Shown: positions 44,828-54,533, counted from the first letter of the stretch. The stretch is 64,000 nucleotides of DNA from JBAZAX01 sp964568625 (GCA_964568625.1 CAZMQG010000003.1:1-64000), one strand, 5' to 3'. Notes: generated by a model not told the origin, from the sequence alone. A program made the numbers and translations.

Positions 44828-47215
44828 TTAGCTCTGCTTAATGCTTTTTTTACCGGATGTTTGTTTTTCAAGGGTAACGGTCTGTTTTAGGGCAACAGCT
44901 TTCTTGAAATCAGTCAGAGTAATTTTATTTCCGTTTCTGGATACCTGATCCTGTAATGCAAGTCTCATTTTTTCATTTCCAATAATCTTTTTGAATTCAT
45001 CTGGGGCGTTAAGTTTTTCAAGCTCGGCCAAATGAGCCTTAGCCTCATCCATCTTATTCATTTTTTCTAAACAGTGAGTTATTCTGAAAAACGCTTGTGG
45101 AAGAGGCTGAGGAAGCCCTGTAATCTTTTTAAATAACTCCATAGCTGCAGCATAATCGCCTTTAGCAAATACAGCCTCAGCCAAATTAAAGAGATAACGA
45201 CCTTCCAAAGGATTCTTGTTTACTAATTTATTATAAATTTTTAATGCTTGATCATATTTTTGAAGCATATAATATGCATTGGCAAGATTAAACCAAACAT
45301 TGTCATTCTCAACCCCACTATTTACAACTGTCTCAAATGCTTTAGCAGCTTCTGCATATTTATGCATTCGAATACTCATTTGTCCGAATGTAAAGAATCC
45401 ATCAGCGTTATCAAGATCACCTTCAACGGCTTTTTTAAAATGCTCCCAAGCCAACTCTTCCTTATTTTGCTCTAAGAAAAGACGTCCGAGATTATACCAA
45501 GCCTTTCCATAATAAGGTCTAAGTTCAATAGCTTTTCTTAAAATTCTTTCGGCATCATCATACTGTTTTTTCTTGATAAAAAGAGTTCCAAGATTATTCA
45601 ATGCTTCCGGATAATTTGGACACAAATTAATCGCAGCTTTTAACGATTCAATTGCTTTATCTGTCTCTTCTTTTAATGAGTATGCAACAGCCAAGTTACT
45701 CAAAGGATCTGAATAATGTTTATCCAACTCAATTGCTTTTAAATAAGCAACAATCGATTCATCTATTCGTCCCGCTTCAGAAAGAGCTACTCCAAAATTG
45801 TTATGAACTCTAGCTTTTAATGGAGCCTTTTTAACATTATCTTCCCAAAATACAACACATGAAGACCACACCAAATTTCTGCTATATGTCGCAACGCCGG
45901 AAAGTGCAAGAATTAAGGTCAATGCGGCTAATGGAACATGCTTTGCATATGGAGAATCAGAAACGGCTTTTATTCTTTGCAAAATCCAAGAAACCGCTGC
46001 AACAATTATAACTGCAATCACAAACAACCAACCCATAGAAGCCAAATATGTTTTGTAATCACAAACTAGTTCGGGCGAAGGAATGATTGTTACTCTAGGA
46101 GCCATTGCAACCAAAAACCAAAACAATCCAAATGTATAAAACGTGTTAATTTTTTTGAATGCAAAATAAACAGCAAGACCAATCATACTAAGCAATGCAA
46201 TCAATGATGAAATTACCTCTGCGCTCCAAAAACTTTTTGCAACAATCCAATCATATTCAACGCTTATATTAAAAGGCCAAACAAACATCCACAAATAATG
46301 TAAAACAACCTTGAATTCTGAATATAAAAATTGGAATGGGGTAATTATATCATATGGGTCAGGTGTCAAAATATTTCCCCTGTTATTTCCCGTTACAACA
46401 CTGAAAGTTATAGCATCAGTTGCAAACTTAGGTGAAAGATAATGAACCATTAATCCAAAGATATAGCTTGTAAATACAACGTGAACCCATAATCTTGACT
46501 TAAAAGAATCCCAGTTTTCCTGCGAAACAAAAAACCAATCAACTAAAATCATCAAAAGCGGAGTCACTATAACCATCTCTTTTGTTCCACAGGCAAGCAA
46601 TCCTGCCACAAACATCAACGTTCCAAGCAAACTCTTTGTTAAAACTGTTCTGGCTGAAACCATTTTTACAAAGCATAAAACAATTAAAAGCGAAAAAAAT
46701 GTTGCAAGCCCTTCAATTCTTGCTTGAATAACATAAGAGACAGTTTGCGTTTGCACCGGATGTAACAAAAAAAGCCCGGCAGACACGAATGCCAAAATTG
46801 TAGAATTTTGCGAAAAAAATGGCTTTTCTGTTAAATGCTCACATAATGCTTTGATCAAATAAAAAATCACAACACCTGCAAGAATATGTATTACTAAATT
46901 GAATGCTCGGTAATAAAATTGATCAAAACGCCCAATCTCAAAATTCATTCGATTAAGCCAATCACCCAACCAACGAGAATTTGTCCACCAACGAGCAATC
47001 GGATTATCGAAACGAATCGCAAATTTTTTGGTAATATTTGCAATATCATCAAACTGGAATGGATAATTTAACGAAAAATAATAAAAAAATGTTGTTAACA
47101 AAACAAGAATTGATGGTGGGATAAGTGCTTGCCAATTAAAAAAATCTTTAAACGACTTGACTGCAGCACTACTACTACTCTTTTCTAAATCGGTTAACTG
47201 CCTTTTTTTAGCCAT
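44828..47215 (-). CDS. TMTC-like membrane O-mannosyltransferase with TPR tail (copy 1)
   Basis: A 795-residue paralog of the next gene, with the same plan: about 11 membrane helices with YPFQFDDIANI in the first outer loop, HPVQTQTVSYVIQARIE, ACGTKEMVIVTPLL and WPFNISVEYDWI, followed by about 8 TPRs (residues 465-740) and a Lys-rich tail. The start is the ATG at 47215 with GAGGAG upstream, not the earlier frame start at 47227. The N-terminus has a Ser-rich stretch (EKSSSSAAVKSF) before the first helix. It leads the operon. Not every relative is a mannosyltransferase; the acidic loop pair argues for catalysis. Confidence 0.8.
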   Translation of the reverse strand: MAKKRQLTDLEKSSSSAAVKSFKDFFNWQALIPPSILVLLTTFFYYFSLNYPFQFDDIANITKKFAIRFDNPIARWWTNSRWLGDWLNRMNFEIGRFDQFYYRAFNLVIHILAGVVIFYLIKALCEHLTEKPFFSQNSTILAFVSAGLFLLHPVQTQTVSYVIQARIEGLATFFSLLIVLCFVKMVSARTVLTKSLLGTLMFVAGLLACGTKEMVIVTPLLMILVDWFFVSQENWDSFKSRLWVHVVFTSYIFGLMVHYLSPKFATDAITFSVVTGNNRGNILTPDPYDIITPFQFLYSEFKVVLHYLWMFVWPFNISVEYDWIVAKSFWSAEVISSLIALLSMIGLAVYFAFKKINTFYTFGLFWFLVAMAPRVTIIPSPELVCDYKTYLASMGWLFVIAVIIVAAVSWILQRIKAVSDSPYAKHVPLAALTLILALSGVATYSRNLVWSSCVVFWEDNVKKAPLKARVHNNFGVALSEAGRIDESIVAYLKAIELDKHYSDPLSNLAVAYSLKEETDKAIESLKAAINLCPNYPEALNNLGTLFIKKKQYDDAERILRKAIELRPYYGKAWYNLGRLFLEQNKEELAWEHFKKAVEGDLDNADGFFTFGQMSIRMHKYAEAAKAFETVVNSGVENDNVWFNLANAYYMLQKYDQALKIYNKLVNKNPLEGRYLFNLAEAVFAKGDYAAAMELFKKITGLPQPLPQAFFRITHCLEKMNKMDEAKAHLAELEKLNAPDEFKKIIGNEKMRLALQDQVSRNGNKITLTDFKKAVALKQTVTLEKQTSGKKSIKQS

Positions 47216-47444
47216 AGTACTCCTCATTCCCCTTTAAAAAACAGACTTACATTTAAAAGAACAAAACTACAATGCAAATTCTAAAGAAAAAAAACAAGAT
47301 GTCGATAAATTTATTAAATATTAGGTTTATTAAATCTCAATCGATTTGACCATATCCTGTTTATTTTTTATCCTATGGATTATTAACTAAATTACTTGAT
47401 AACTAATTTAAATGATATTTTAATAATTAAGTATAGGAATAAAA

Positions 47445-48077
47445 ATGACTCAATCTTTAGCTACTTTTTTTGCACAATTAGCAATCCTGCTACCCGGAGT
47501 TCTTGTAGGTATATCATTTCATGAATTTGCGCATGCATTTGTAGCTTATCTCCTCGGGGATAGTACAGCAAAACAACAGGGGCGTATGACGGTAAATCCA
47601 TTATCTCATATTGATTTTTTGGGAATATTTTGTCTTATTTTATTCAAAATTGGGTGGGCAAAGCCAGTTCAAATTGACAACAGAAATTTTAAATACCCCA
47701 AAATCTCGTCCATTTTAATCTCACTAGCAGGACCATTTGCCAATTTTCTAGTCGCATTATCCATTATGTATTTAATGCTGTATTTTCCAATGCAATATTT
47801 TAGCAAAACATTTGCTCTTAGCTTTTACCAACTCTTTGGAGAAATGATTTACATTAATATAGGCTTGGGAGTATTTAATCTCATTCCAATTCCACCACTT
47901 GATGGCAGCCATATTCTTACAGTATTTTTAGCCGATAAATTCCCTAACTTTATTTTATGGCTTTATCGATACTCATTTATAATTTTATTACTTTTAATAC
48001 TTCTCCCTCAAACGCAAGGATTCTTGGTAAATTTAATATCTATAGCAGAATTTTTGCTTCAAAAATTAGTATTTTAA
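47445..48077 (+). CDS. site-2 protease family (M50) intramembrane metallopeptidase
   Basis: A 210-residue membrane protein of the short, PDZ-less S2P subfamily. Zinc ligands: HEFAHAFV (HExxH-type, residues about 26-33) in the first helix region and the third ligand Asp in NLIPIPPLDGSHIL (about residue 155). Five or six membrane helices. AGGA precedes the ATG. Such proteases cut membrane-embedded regulators or signal remnants; the substrate is not indicated here. It is followed by a palindromic repeat and then tyrS in the same direction. Confidence 0.92.
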   Translation: MTQSLATFFAQLAILLPGVLVGISFHEFAHAFVAYLLGDSTAKQQGRMTVNPLSHIDFLGIFCLILFKIGWAKPVQIDNRNFKYPKISSILISLAGPFANFLVALSIMYLMLYFPMQYFSKTFALSFYQLFGEMIYINIGLGVFNLIPIPPLDGSHILTVFLADKFPNFILWLYRYSFIILLLLILLPQTQGFLVNLISIAEFLLQKLVF

Positions 48078-48085
48078 CACCAATT

Positions 48086-48119
48086 GTCATCCTGAACTTG
48101 TTTCAGGATCCATGGATTA
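48086..48119 (+). repeat. dispersed palindromic repeat, copy 2
   Basis: Reads ATCCTGAAC-TT-GTTTCAGGAT then ATCCATGGATTA, almost identical to the copy at 29062-29096. It has the same orientation relative to the gene that follows it (tyrS here, the phospholipase there). It can fold as a 9-bp hairpin plus a short second palindrome and lies 9 bases after the protease stop. Confidence 0.75.
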
Positions 48120-48158
48120 ATAAGTCTCCTAATATTAAAATAAACGAAAGAAGTAAAC

Positions 48159-49358
48159 ATGAAGATGGATGTAGAAACGGTAATCAAAGTTTTAAGAACC
48201 GGAACAATTCAAATAACTCCAGAAGATGATTTACGCAAAAAGCTACAAAAAGGTAAACCTCTTAGAATTAAACTTGGAATGGATCCTACGGCGCCAGACC
48301 TTCATCTTGGTCACGCAGTAGTTTTAAGTAAACTTCGTCAATTTCAGGATCTTGGGCACGAAATTATTTTTTTAATCGGTGATTATACCGCCAGAATTGG
48401 TGATCCTACAGGCAGATCAAAAACTCGTCCCCCGCTAACTGAAGAACAGATAAAAATAAACGCAAAAACCTATTTTGACCAAAGCAGTAAAATTTTAGAT
48501 CCTGCAAAAACACGTGTTCACTACAATTCGGAATGGCTCTCGTTATTAAGTTTTGCTGACTTAATTAAAATCGCAGGAACACTTACTCTAGCACGTTTAA
48601 TTGAACGAGAAGATTTTCAAAAAAGATTGGTCGAAAACTCCCCTATCGGATTCCATGAACTTTTATACCCAATCATGCAGGGTTATGATTCTGTTGCATT
48701 AAAAGCAGATATTGAACTTGGTGGTACCGACCAAACTTTTAATTTGCTTATGGGAAGATATTTACAAGAACAGTTTAACCAAGAGCCACAGGTGATTATA
48801 ACAGTCCCACTTCTTGAAGGCCTTGACGGCGTACAAAAAATGTCTAAAAGTTACGGAAATTACGTTGGACTTTGGGAACCGGCAGAGCAAGCGTTTGGCA
48901 AACTTATGTCAATCTCAGACACACTCATGTGGCGCTACTACAGCTTACTACTTTTAAGAACGGATGAAGAAATTGCAAAGATGCAAAACGCTGTTGCTGC
49001 TGCAGAAATGCACCCAATGGCGCTTAAAAAAGAGATGGCATTAGGAATCGTTGCACGTTTCTGGTCCACGCAAGAAGCAGAAAACGCAAAGAAACAGTTC
49101 GAAGCTCTTTTCCAAAATAAAGATTACTCTCAAGCAACCGAAGTTGAATTATCAAAAGACACTCCAAATCCAATTTGGATCGTTGATTTAATTAAGCAAC
49201 TTGGAGCAGTTAAGACATCTTCCGATGCTAAACGCTTAATCGAATCAAGCGCTGTTCAAATTGATGATGTTCCCGTTCAAGAATTTAAAGCGGAGATAAA
49301 GTGGACATCAGGTATGATTGTCAAAGTTGGAAAACATAAAATTTATAAAATTAAGTAG
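48159..49358 (+). CDS. tyrS: tyrosyl-tRNA synthetase
   Basis: A 399-residue class I synthetase charging tRNA-Tyr. The HIGH motif is HLGH in MDPTAPDLHLGHAVVL (near residue 49), the KMSKS motif is exact (KMSKSYGN, about residue 230), and a C-terminal S4 RNA-binding domain is visible (SSDAKRLIESSAVQIDDV). GAAAGAAG precedes the ATG. The palindromic repeat lies about 40 bases before its start. A strong terminator follows, shared with the convergent membrane protein gene. Confidence 0.97.
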   Translation: MKMDVETVIKVLRTGTIQITPEDDLRKKLQKGKPLRIKLGMDPTAPDLHLGHAVVLSKLRQFQDLGHEIIFLIGDYTARIGDPTGRSKTRPPLTEEQIKINAKTYFDQSSKILDPAKTRVHYNSEWLSLLSFADLIKIAGTLTLARLIEREDFQKRLVENSPIGFHELLYPIMQGYDSVALKADIELGGTDQTFNLLMGRYLQEQFNQEPQVIITVPLLEGLDGVQKMSKSYGNYVGLWEPAEQAFGKLMSISDTLMWRYYSLLLLRTDEEIAKMQNAVAAAEMHPMALKKEMALGIVARFWSTQEAENAKKQFEALFQNKDYSQATEVELSKDTPNPIWIVDLIKQLGAVKTSSDAKRLIESSAVQIDDVPVQEFKAEIKWTSGMIVKVGKHKIYKIK

Positions 49359-49375
49359 TTAATTTAAAGTTAAAT

Positions 49376-49406
49376 AAAAGAGCCCTAGAAAATCGAGGGC
49401 TCTTTT
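49376..49406. terminator. Rho-independent terminator after tyrS (bidirectional)
   Basis: AAAAGAGCCCT and AGGGCTCTTTT form an 8-11 bp stem with a 9-nt loop, and T or A runs on each side allow use in both directions. It lies 17 bases after the tyrS stop and 30 bases beyond the convergent gene's stop. Confidence 0.92.
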
Positions 49407-49435
49407 ATATTCAAATATACTGGAATAACCTCGAT

Positions 49436-49954
49436 TTACTCACCTTTATATATTTCATCATAAAACATTAACCAGTAACCCCAATTAATACCAATCTGTA
49501 CACCAAGCATAAACGAACAATAACGTTGCGAAAACCAATTTGTAATTAACATCTGCTTTCCCAAAGATATGGCTGTCACAAAGCTAATGCCTTGTGCTAA
49601 TGCATATGAAACCATCATAAGAAGAGCAGTTTCCAAACAAGCTACAATCGTCACAGCGATAGAGCCAGAAACAATCGGATGCCTTAATAAATTTTTGATT
49701 CTCTGAGATAGTGTTACTTTCAACAATTCTTTATCGTTACCACAAGCATCGACTACATCTTTAACGTTTTTAGCAGCCTGTTCAACAGCTTGTTGTCGTT
49801 CAGTTGAAGTTAATTGAGATGATTGCTCTGCAATTGCAGTTACAACTACCTGATTTACTTGATCTTGTTTTGCCAAATTTAAATCAGCTACATCTGTTTG
49901 CATTGCACAAGCAATACCAGACCATAATACTAAAAATAACAATAACTTTTTCAT
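49436..49954 (-). CDS. exported membrane protein of unknown function
   Basis: No family recognised. I chose the ATG at 49954, since GGGAGG lies 7 bases before it and it opens a signal peptide (MKKLLLFLVLWSGIACA). The 172-residue product has a Gln/Ala-rich helical stretch (residues 20-75), then two hydrophobic segments (VSGSIAVTIVACLETALLMM and a second around IGINWGYWLMF). So it is probably attached to the inner membrane. Its stop lies 30 bases from the shared tyrS terminator. Confidence 0.68.
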   Translation of the reverse strand: MKKLLLFLVLWSGIACAMQTDVADLNLAKQDQVNQVVVTAIAEQSSQLTSTERQQAVEQAAKNVKDVVDACGNDKELLKVTLSQRIKNLLRHPIVSGSIAVTIVACLETALLMMVSYALAQGISFVTAISLGKQMLITNWFSQRYCSFMLGVQIGINWGYWLMFYDEIYKGE

Positions 49955-50147
49955 AAGAAAACCTCCCAATAGAAAACCCCAACCCAAAAACAAAACACAA
50001 CCTCATTAATTCATGATAAGAGAAAGGGGTTTTGATTGCAAACGCCCACCTGCAAGAGCATACAGACATGTTATGATTGAAAATAAACCAGCTAGTCTTC
50101 GAATATTTTTTTCGATTTGTAATAATAAAGAAACACTAAGACACATC

Positions 50148-51077
50148 TCATCTGTGTTCAAACACTTCTTTCCATGGCGTTACGCCAACAGCTTCATAAA
50201 TCAATTTTAAATAACACAAAGTTAGCTTCTGGCGTTCTAAATCTGTGCTAGCAAGCTCAAACCCTAATTTTAGTGCACAAGAGAGTGATGCAACTTTTAT
50301 CTCTTTTTCTTTTACAGCCCTTGAATAAAGCATGTCGGAACAAGTCACAAATCGATCCTTGTCACGATCCGAAGCAATGGATCGTTTAAGTTTGATTTCA
50401 ATCTGAGACCCTGAAGTGCTAAATTTTGCCGATTCTATACCTCCATTCCCACCAAATGGCACCTCTAAAAATCCTCCAATAGAATCTCTTAGTTTAATAG
50501 AATCACTCCAAACCCCCGATACCATAACATTGCCATTTAAAATATATGATGTTTCTGATTTTTCAGAGTCCTCAAGACAGTCTTTATTGGAAAACACATA
50601 CAAACACCGTCCTGTTTGAGCATCCCACAATCTAACGGTATCATCATAAGAGGATGAAAGAAAAAGTCTTCCATCTGGACTAAAAGCCAATGATGTTATT
50701 TGAGCACTATGCCCCAAAAGCTCGCATTTTTTACAACAAGTTACAGCATCCCAAAGAATTAATGAGTTATCAACCGCTAGAGATGCAACAGTCGTACAAT
50801 CCAGATTAAATAACAAAGTTTTAACTACTGCACGATGGCCCCAGTATAAACTTTTGGCTCTTTTTTTTTGAACATCCCAAAAAATTACTTTCCCATTTTT
50901 ATGCCCCGAGACCGCAATATTCCGCCCAAAATTAACCACTTTTGCGGTTAAATCATTATGATATGGCGTGAAATCAAATAAATTATCCAATGGATTATCC
51001 ATGGATAAAAGCATTCTCGTATTAATTAAAAGCAATAGTAAAAATATCAAATCTTTGAAAAACTTTTTGGAAATCAT
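50148..51077 (-). CDS. secreted WD40-repeat protein
   Basis: A 309-residue protein with a signal peptide (ISKKFFKDLIFLLLLLINTRMLLS; start ATG at 51077, with AGGG upstream but at a long spacing) and a WD40 region. At least four repeats are visible, ending in FWDVQ, LWDAV, LWDAQ and a degenerate LRDS, with the GH...V...F.PDG pattern best kept in repeat 3 (GHSAQITSLAFSPDG). A full propeller needs about seven blades; four are clear, so it may be incomplete or need partners. The C-terminal 90 residues are helical. WD40 proteins scaffold protein contacts; an exported one fits an interaction with host proteins, which is inference. Confidence 0.82.
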   Translation of the reverse strand: MISKKFFKDLIFLLLLLINTRMLLSMDNPLDNLFDFTPYHNDLTAKVVNFGRNIAVSGHKNGKVIFWDVQKKRAKSLYWGHRAVVKTLLFNLDCTTVASLAVDNSLILWDAVTCCKKCELLGHSAQITSLAFSPDGRLFLSSSYDDTVRLWDAQTGRCLYVFSNKDCLEDSEKSETSYILNGNVMVSGVWSDSIKLRDSIGGFLEVPFGGNGGIESAKFSTSGSQIEIKLKRSIASDRDKDRFVTCSDMLYSRAVKEKEIKVASLSCALKLGFELASTDLERQKLTLCYLKLIYEAVGVTPWKEVFEHR

Positions 51078-51288
51078 TGTTATTATCAACCCTTTTTTAA
51101 GCTTATATACCAATTGCAACTTAAGTTTATTTTTTTTAAATTTTTTCGACCAATAGAAACATGTCGCCAGATTATACCTAGAATAGCCCAAAAATCAATT
51201 TCTTAATGCCATTTTTTGGTTTTTGCGCTACAATCAAGCACATATTGTACATTAAGAGACAAAAGCATAGCTAAATTTGGGCAAATAA

Positions 51289-52974
51289 ATGAACAACTTA
51301 AAAAGATTATTAATTTATACAAAGCAGTACTGGCAAAGACTGACATACTCATTAATATTTGCAGCACTCTTTGGACTTACATCAGCAGCACCAACATATC
51401 TTTTAAAACAAACAATTGATGAAGTATTTATAAAAAGTTATAGCCATTTAATTATTCCATTCGTTTTATTATTTGTGCTTTTCTTCATGCTTAAAGGTAT
51501 TTTCATGTACCTTTCATCGTACTGTATGTACTGGGTAAGCAACAAGGTTTTAAATGACCTTCGTAAAGATCTTTTTTCACGAATGATCCATTATCCGATT
51601 TCATTTTTCCAGGAAAGATCAACCGGAGTATTACTATCTCATTACTTAAATGATATTCAAATGATTCAAAATGTTGCAGCCTTGGCAGTAAAAGATGGAG
51701 TGCGCAGTATTTTTGAAGGAACATTTTTACTCGGCTTTGCACTGTACCAAAACTGGAAGCTGTCAGCAGTGATGCTCATCGTGGGTCCTATCATTATAGG
51801 TTCAAGCCGAAGGTTGGGAAAAGCACGAAAAGATGCATCTTTTGGAATCCAAAATGAGATGGGAAAAGTAAGCAATATGCTAACTGAATCCTTTACAGGT
51901 ATACGCGAAATTAAAGCATTTAATTCAGAAAATACAGAGTGCTCTCGTTTTACTGATTTACTTTCAAGATGTTTCAGATCAATTATGCGCAACGTCAGAG
52001 TTGAAGCTGCAGCTCCTGCTTTAATTGAGGCAATAGCCGTTACAGGAGGTGGCTTTGTATTCTATTTTGCAGCAAAACAAGTTATAAGTGGCGAAATTAC
52101 GGCAGGAACTTTAACATCATTTTTTGCAGCAATTTTACTTGCCTACCAACCATTAAAAAAATTGGTTGCTCTTTATTCAGAAGTCCAGTATGGCCTAGCC
52201 GCTGCAGATAGAATATTTTCTACAATGGACCTGGTCTATCCTGCCACTAAAAATAGAGACCTTGAGTTAACAACATTCAAAGACCAGTTGTGTTGTAAGA
52301 ACGTATCATTTGCGTACAACAATAATACAATTGTATTTCAAAATATTAACCTTACAATCAAAAAAGGCGAATGTATTGGAATTGTCGGCCCATCAGGTGC
52401 CGGGAAAAGCACACTGTGTGATTTGTTACTCGGATTTATCACTCCAACTTCAGGCCAAATAACAATTGATGAACAAGATATTTCAAAGGTAACTTATATT
52501 AGCTTACGAAATCACATTGGTTATGTCGGACAACGTACATTTCTATTTAATGATACAATTTACAGTAATGTTTTATACGCACAGCCAAATGCAACTGACC
52601 GCGAAGTATTAAATGCATGTAAAGCCGCTCATGTTGATGAGTTTGTAAATGACTTGCCACTTGGGTACTACACAAATGTTGGAGAGAACGGATCATTACT
52701 TTCCGGTGGACAAAAACAACGAATAACAATTGCCAGAACATTATTAAAATCCCCAGAAATAATCATTTTCGACGAGGCCACATCGTCATTGGACCAAAAA
52801 TCTGAAAAAGTCATTCAACAAGCAATTTATGATTTAAAAGGGTCAAAAACTATAATCATTATCACACATAGGCCATCAATGCTAGATGGTGTTGATCGAA
52901 TTTTCAACGTAAACGAAGGCCAAATAAAAGAAATAGCAAAAAGTACAACAACGCTTTTTGCTCAAACAAATTAA
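51289..52974 (+). CDS. MsbA-like ABC exporter (fused membrane and ATPase domains)
   Basis: A 561-residue half-transporter working as a homodimer. Six membrane helices (residues 1-300) are followed by the ATPase domain: Walker A GPSGAGKST (about residue 366), Q-loop near GYVGQRT, signature LLSGGQKQR, and Walker B IIIFDEATSSLD. The domain order fits the MsbA/multidrug type, with lipid A core flipping the best known job, but substrate cannot be told from sequence. The ribosome binding site is weak (GGGC). It stands alone between the WD40 gene (divergent) and the paralog pair. Confidence 0.9.
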   Translation: MNNLKRLLIYTKQYWQRLTYSLIFAALFGLTSAAPTYLLKQTIDEVFIKSYSHLIIPFVLLFVLFFMLKGIFMYLSSYCMYWVSNKVLNDLRKDLFSRMIHYPISFFQERSTGVLLSHYLNDIQMIQNVAALAVKDGVRSIFEGTFLLGFALYQNWKLSAVMLIVGPIIIGSSRRLGKARKDASFGIQNEMGKVSNMLTESFTGIREIKAFNSENTECSRFTDLLSRCFRSIMRNVRVEAAAPALIEAIAVTGGGFVFYFAAKQVISGEITAGTLTSFFAAILLAYQPLKKLVALYSEVQYGLAAADRIFSTMDLVYPATKNRDLELTTFKDQLCCKNVSFAYNNNTIVFQNINLTIKKGECIGIVGPSGAGKSTLCDLLLGFITPTSGQITIDEQDISKVTYISLRNHIGYVGQRTFLFNDTIYSNVLYAQPNATDREVLNACKAAHVDEFVNDLPLGYYTNVGENGSLLSGGQKQRITIARTLLKSPEIIIFDEATSSLDQKSEKVIQQAIYDLKGSKTIIIITHRPSMLDGVDRIFNVNEGQIKEIAKSTTTLFAQTN

Positions 52975-53114
52975 TCGAATACAACTTAGCTATTCTTAAA
53001 ATTTTCCACATTACTTGCAAAAGTTATACAACTTACAGAAAATATCTTTTGTAAACGTTTTTAATTTTCGCATTTTTTTATTTTTTTATTAAATTTATGT
53101 AGAAAGGTCTTGTA

Positions 53115-53750
53115 ATGAAGCTTTTCAATTATAGTCTTTTGCTTGGGTTATTGTTCACGAAATGTTTTGGAATGGGAACCCCCAACACAGAAACATTCGC
53201 TCATCCTAACCCTCTTGTAACCGCTATATTAGAGCAACTAAAAACAAAAACTGCAACACAAACTTTGCAACCAAAAGAATTCTGGGAAATGATGAAAAAA
53301 TCCACAGATATGGGATCCTGTTTTTTTGGCGAATTCATTGGTAACGCAGAAGAAAAAGATCTTCGGATGGTCATTGAATACTTAATCAAATTTGGAAAAA
53401 CCGATATATATGATTTTTATGAGTGTATTATCGAATGCACAGGATGTGATGGCATAACACCGCTAAATGAATTAATTCGACGCATACAATCGGAAGATTC
53501 ATATATTTATAAACTTTTCCTACAACTCCTAGATCTAATTGCCAACCTCGATTCAATACAAATAACTGATATATTGAATCAAAAAGACCTTTATGGAACA
53601 ACCCCTATCATTACAGCACAACGAGAAAATAAATTTTACATTGCTAATGCAATAACCAGAATTTTTTTTAGTGATACCGGAGCAGCACAGTGTGATTATG
53701 AGTGCAGTTTTGATGGCACCCAGATTCAAAGAACAAAATCCCAACCTTAA
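53115..53750 (+). CDS. secreted protein, paralog pair member A
   Basis: Family unknown. The 211-residue product has a signal peptide (LFNYSLLLGLLFTKCFG). It pairs with the next gene: both carry LQPKEFWEMM / LNAAEFWDMM, a GEFI/AEFI acidic helix, FYECIIECTGCDGITPLNEL versus FYECITKCTGCNGITPINEL, and IYKLFLQLLDL versus IYKLFLQLLDF. The Cys pair C.GC is kept, so a disulfide is likely. It also shares a C-terminal RTKSQP with the partner. The GITPLNELI...LFL stretch resembles a single ankyrin-like helix pair, but I would not call it one. AGAAAGG precedes the ATG. Confidence 0.78.
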   Translation: MKLFNYSLLLGLLFTKCFGMGTPNTETFAHPNPLVTAILEQLKTKTATQTLQPKEFWEMMKKSTDMGSCFFGEFIGNAEEKDLRMVIEYLIKFGKTDIYDFYECIIECTGCDGITPLNELIRRIQSEDSYIYKLFLQLLDLIANLDSIQITDILNQKDLYGTTPIITAQRENKFYIANAITRIFFSDTGAAQCDYECSFDGTQIQRTKSQP

Positions 53751-53811
53751 TTTTACTACACATCCATATTTATCAACTTTTTATTCTCACAATATAGACA
53801 AGGATTTGTTT

Positions 53812-54528
53812 ATGAATTTTTTAAAACACAGCCTCTTTTTAAGCTTACTGTTTACACACTGTTTCGGAATGGAGTTCTTTTTCGAAAAATCTAAAGAACA
53901 AATAATAACCGGCATATTTGATAAATTAAAAGAAAAAGATGAAACACAAACATTAAATGCAGCAGAATTTTGGGACATGATGGCGATGGATACACTGACA
54001 TCAGCAAAAGACACAGTCCTCTCGACAGATAGCTCAGAAAGAGCTTGTTTTTTGGCAGAATTTATTGCCGACGCACAAGAAGATGACATTTGCTTAGTTC
54101 TTAGACATATGATTAAATTTGGCCAACAAGGTCAAAATAAATTTTACGAATGCATAACCAAATGCACTGGATGCAATGGCATAACACCTATAAACGAATT
54201 AATCAGATGTATAAAATCTGAAAACTCAAAAATTTATAAACTTTTTTTACAGCTCTTAGATTTCATTAAAACATTTGATAGAAATAGGAAAATTCATATA
54301 TTAACTCAAAGAGAGCTTCATAAGACAGGGCAACAGTACTGGTATGGAACAGAGGAACCCATGTTAGTAGCGCAACAGGAGAATAAGATCTATATCGTCA
54401 ACAAAATAGCCGATATTTTATTTGAGGACACAACCACTGATACGCCAGGCTTTAGTAGTAGGCATTCCGATCGCGAAGATGAAACAATAGCCCAGTGGAG
54501 TGCTAGACGAACAAAATCTCAACCCTAA
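53812..54528 (+). CDS. secreted protein, paralog pair member B
   Basis: A 238-residue paralog of the preceding gene. The ATG at 53812 (AAGGA upstream) gives a signal peptide (MNFLKHSLFLSLLFTHCFG) matching that of the neighbour; a longer open frame from 53671 overlaps the upstream gene and has no such leader. It keeps the C.GC motif and the ends SQP/RTKSQP, and adds about 27 residues, chiefly in the middle and C-terminal parts. Function unknown; probably exported. It is convergent with topA, 5 bases away. Confidence 0.76.
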   Translation: MNFLKHSLFLSLLFTHCFGMEFFFEKSKEQIITGIFDKLKEKDETQTLNAAEFWDMMAMDTLTSAKDTVLSTDSSERACFLAEFIADAQEDDICLVLRHMIKFGQQGQNKFYECITKCTGCNGITPINELIRCIKSENSKIYKLFLQLLDFIKTFDRNRKIHILTQRELHKTGQQYWYGTEEPMLVAQQENKIYIVNKIADILFEDTTTDTPGFSSRHSDREDETIAQWSARRTKSQP

Positions 54529-54533
54529 ATCCA

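Noticed and set aside
53671..53811. Longer N-terminus for the second paralog of the secreted pair
   Set aside because: It overlaps the upstream gene and lacks the signal peptide; the ATG at 53812 has a ribosome binding site and a leader matching the paralog.
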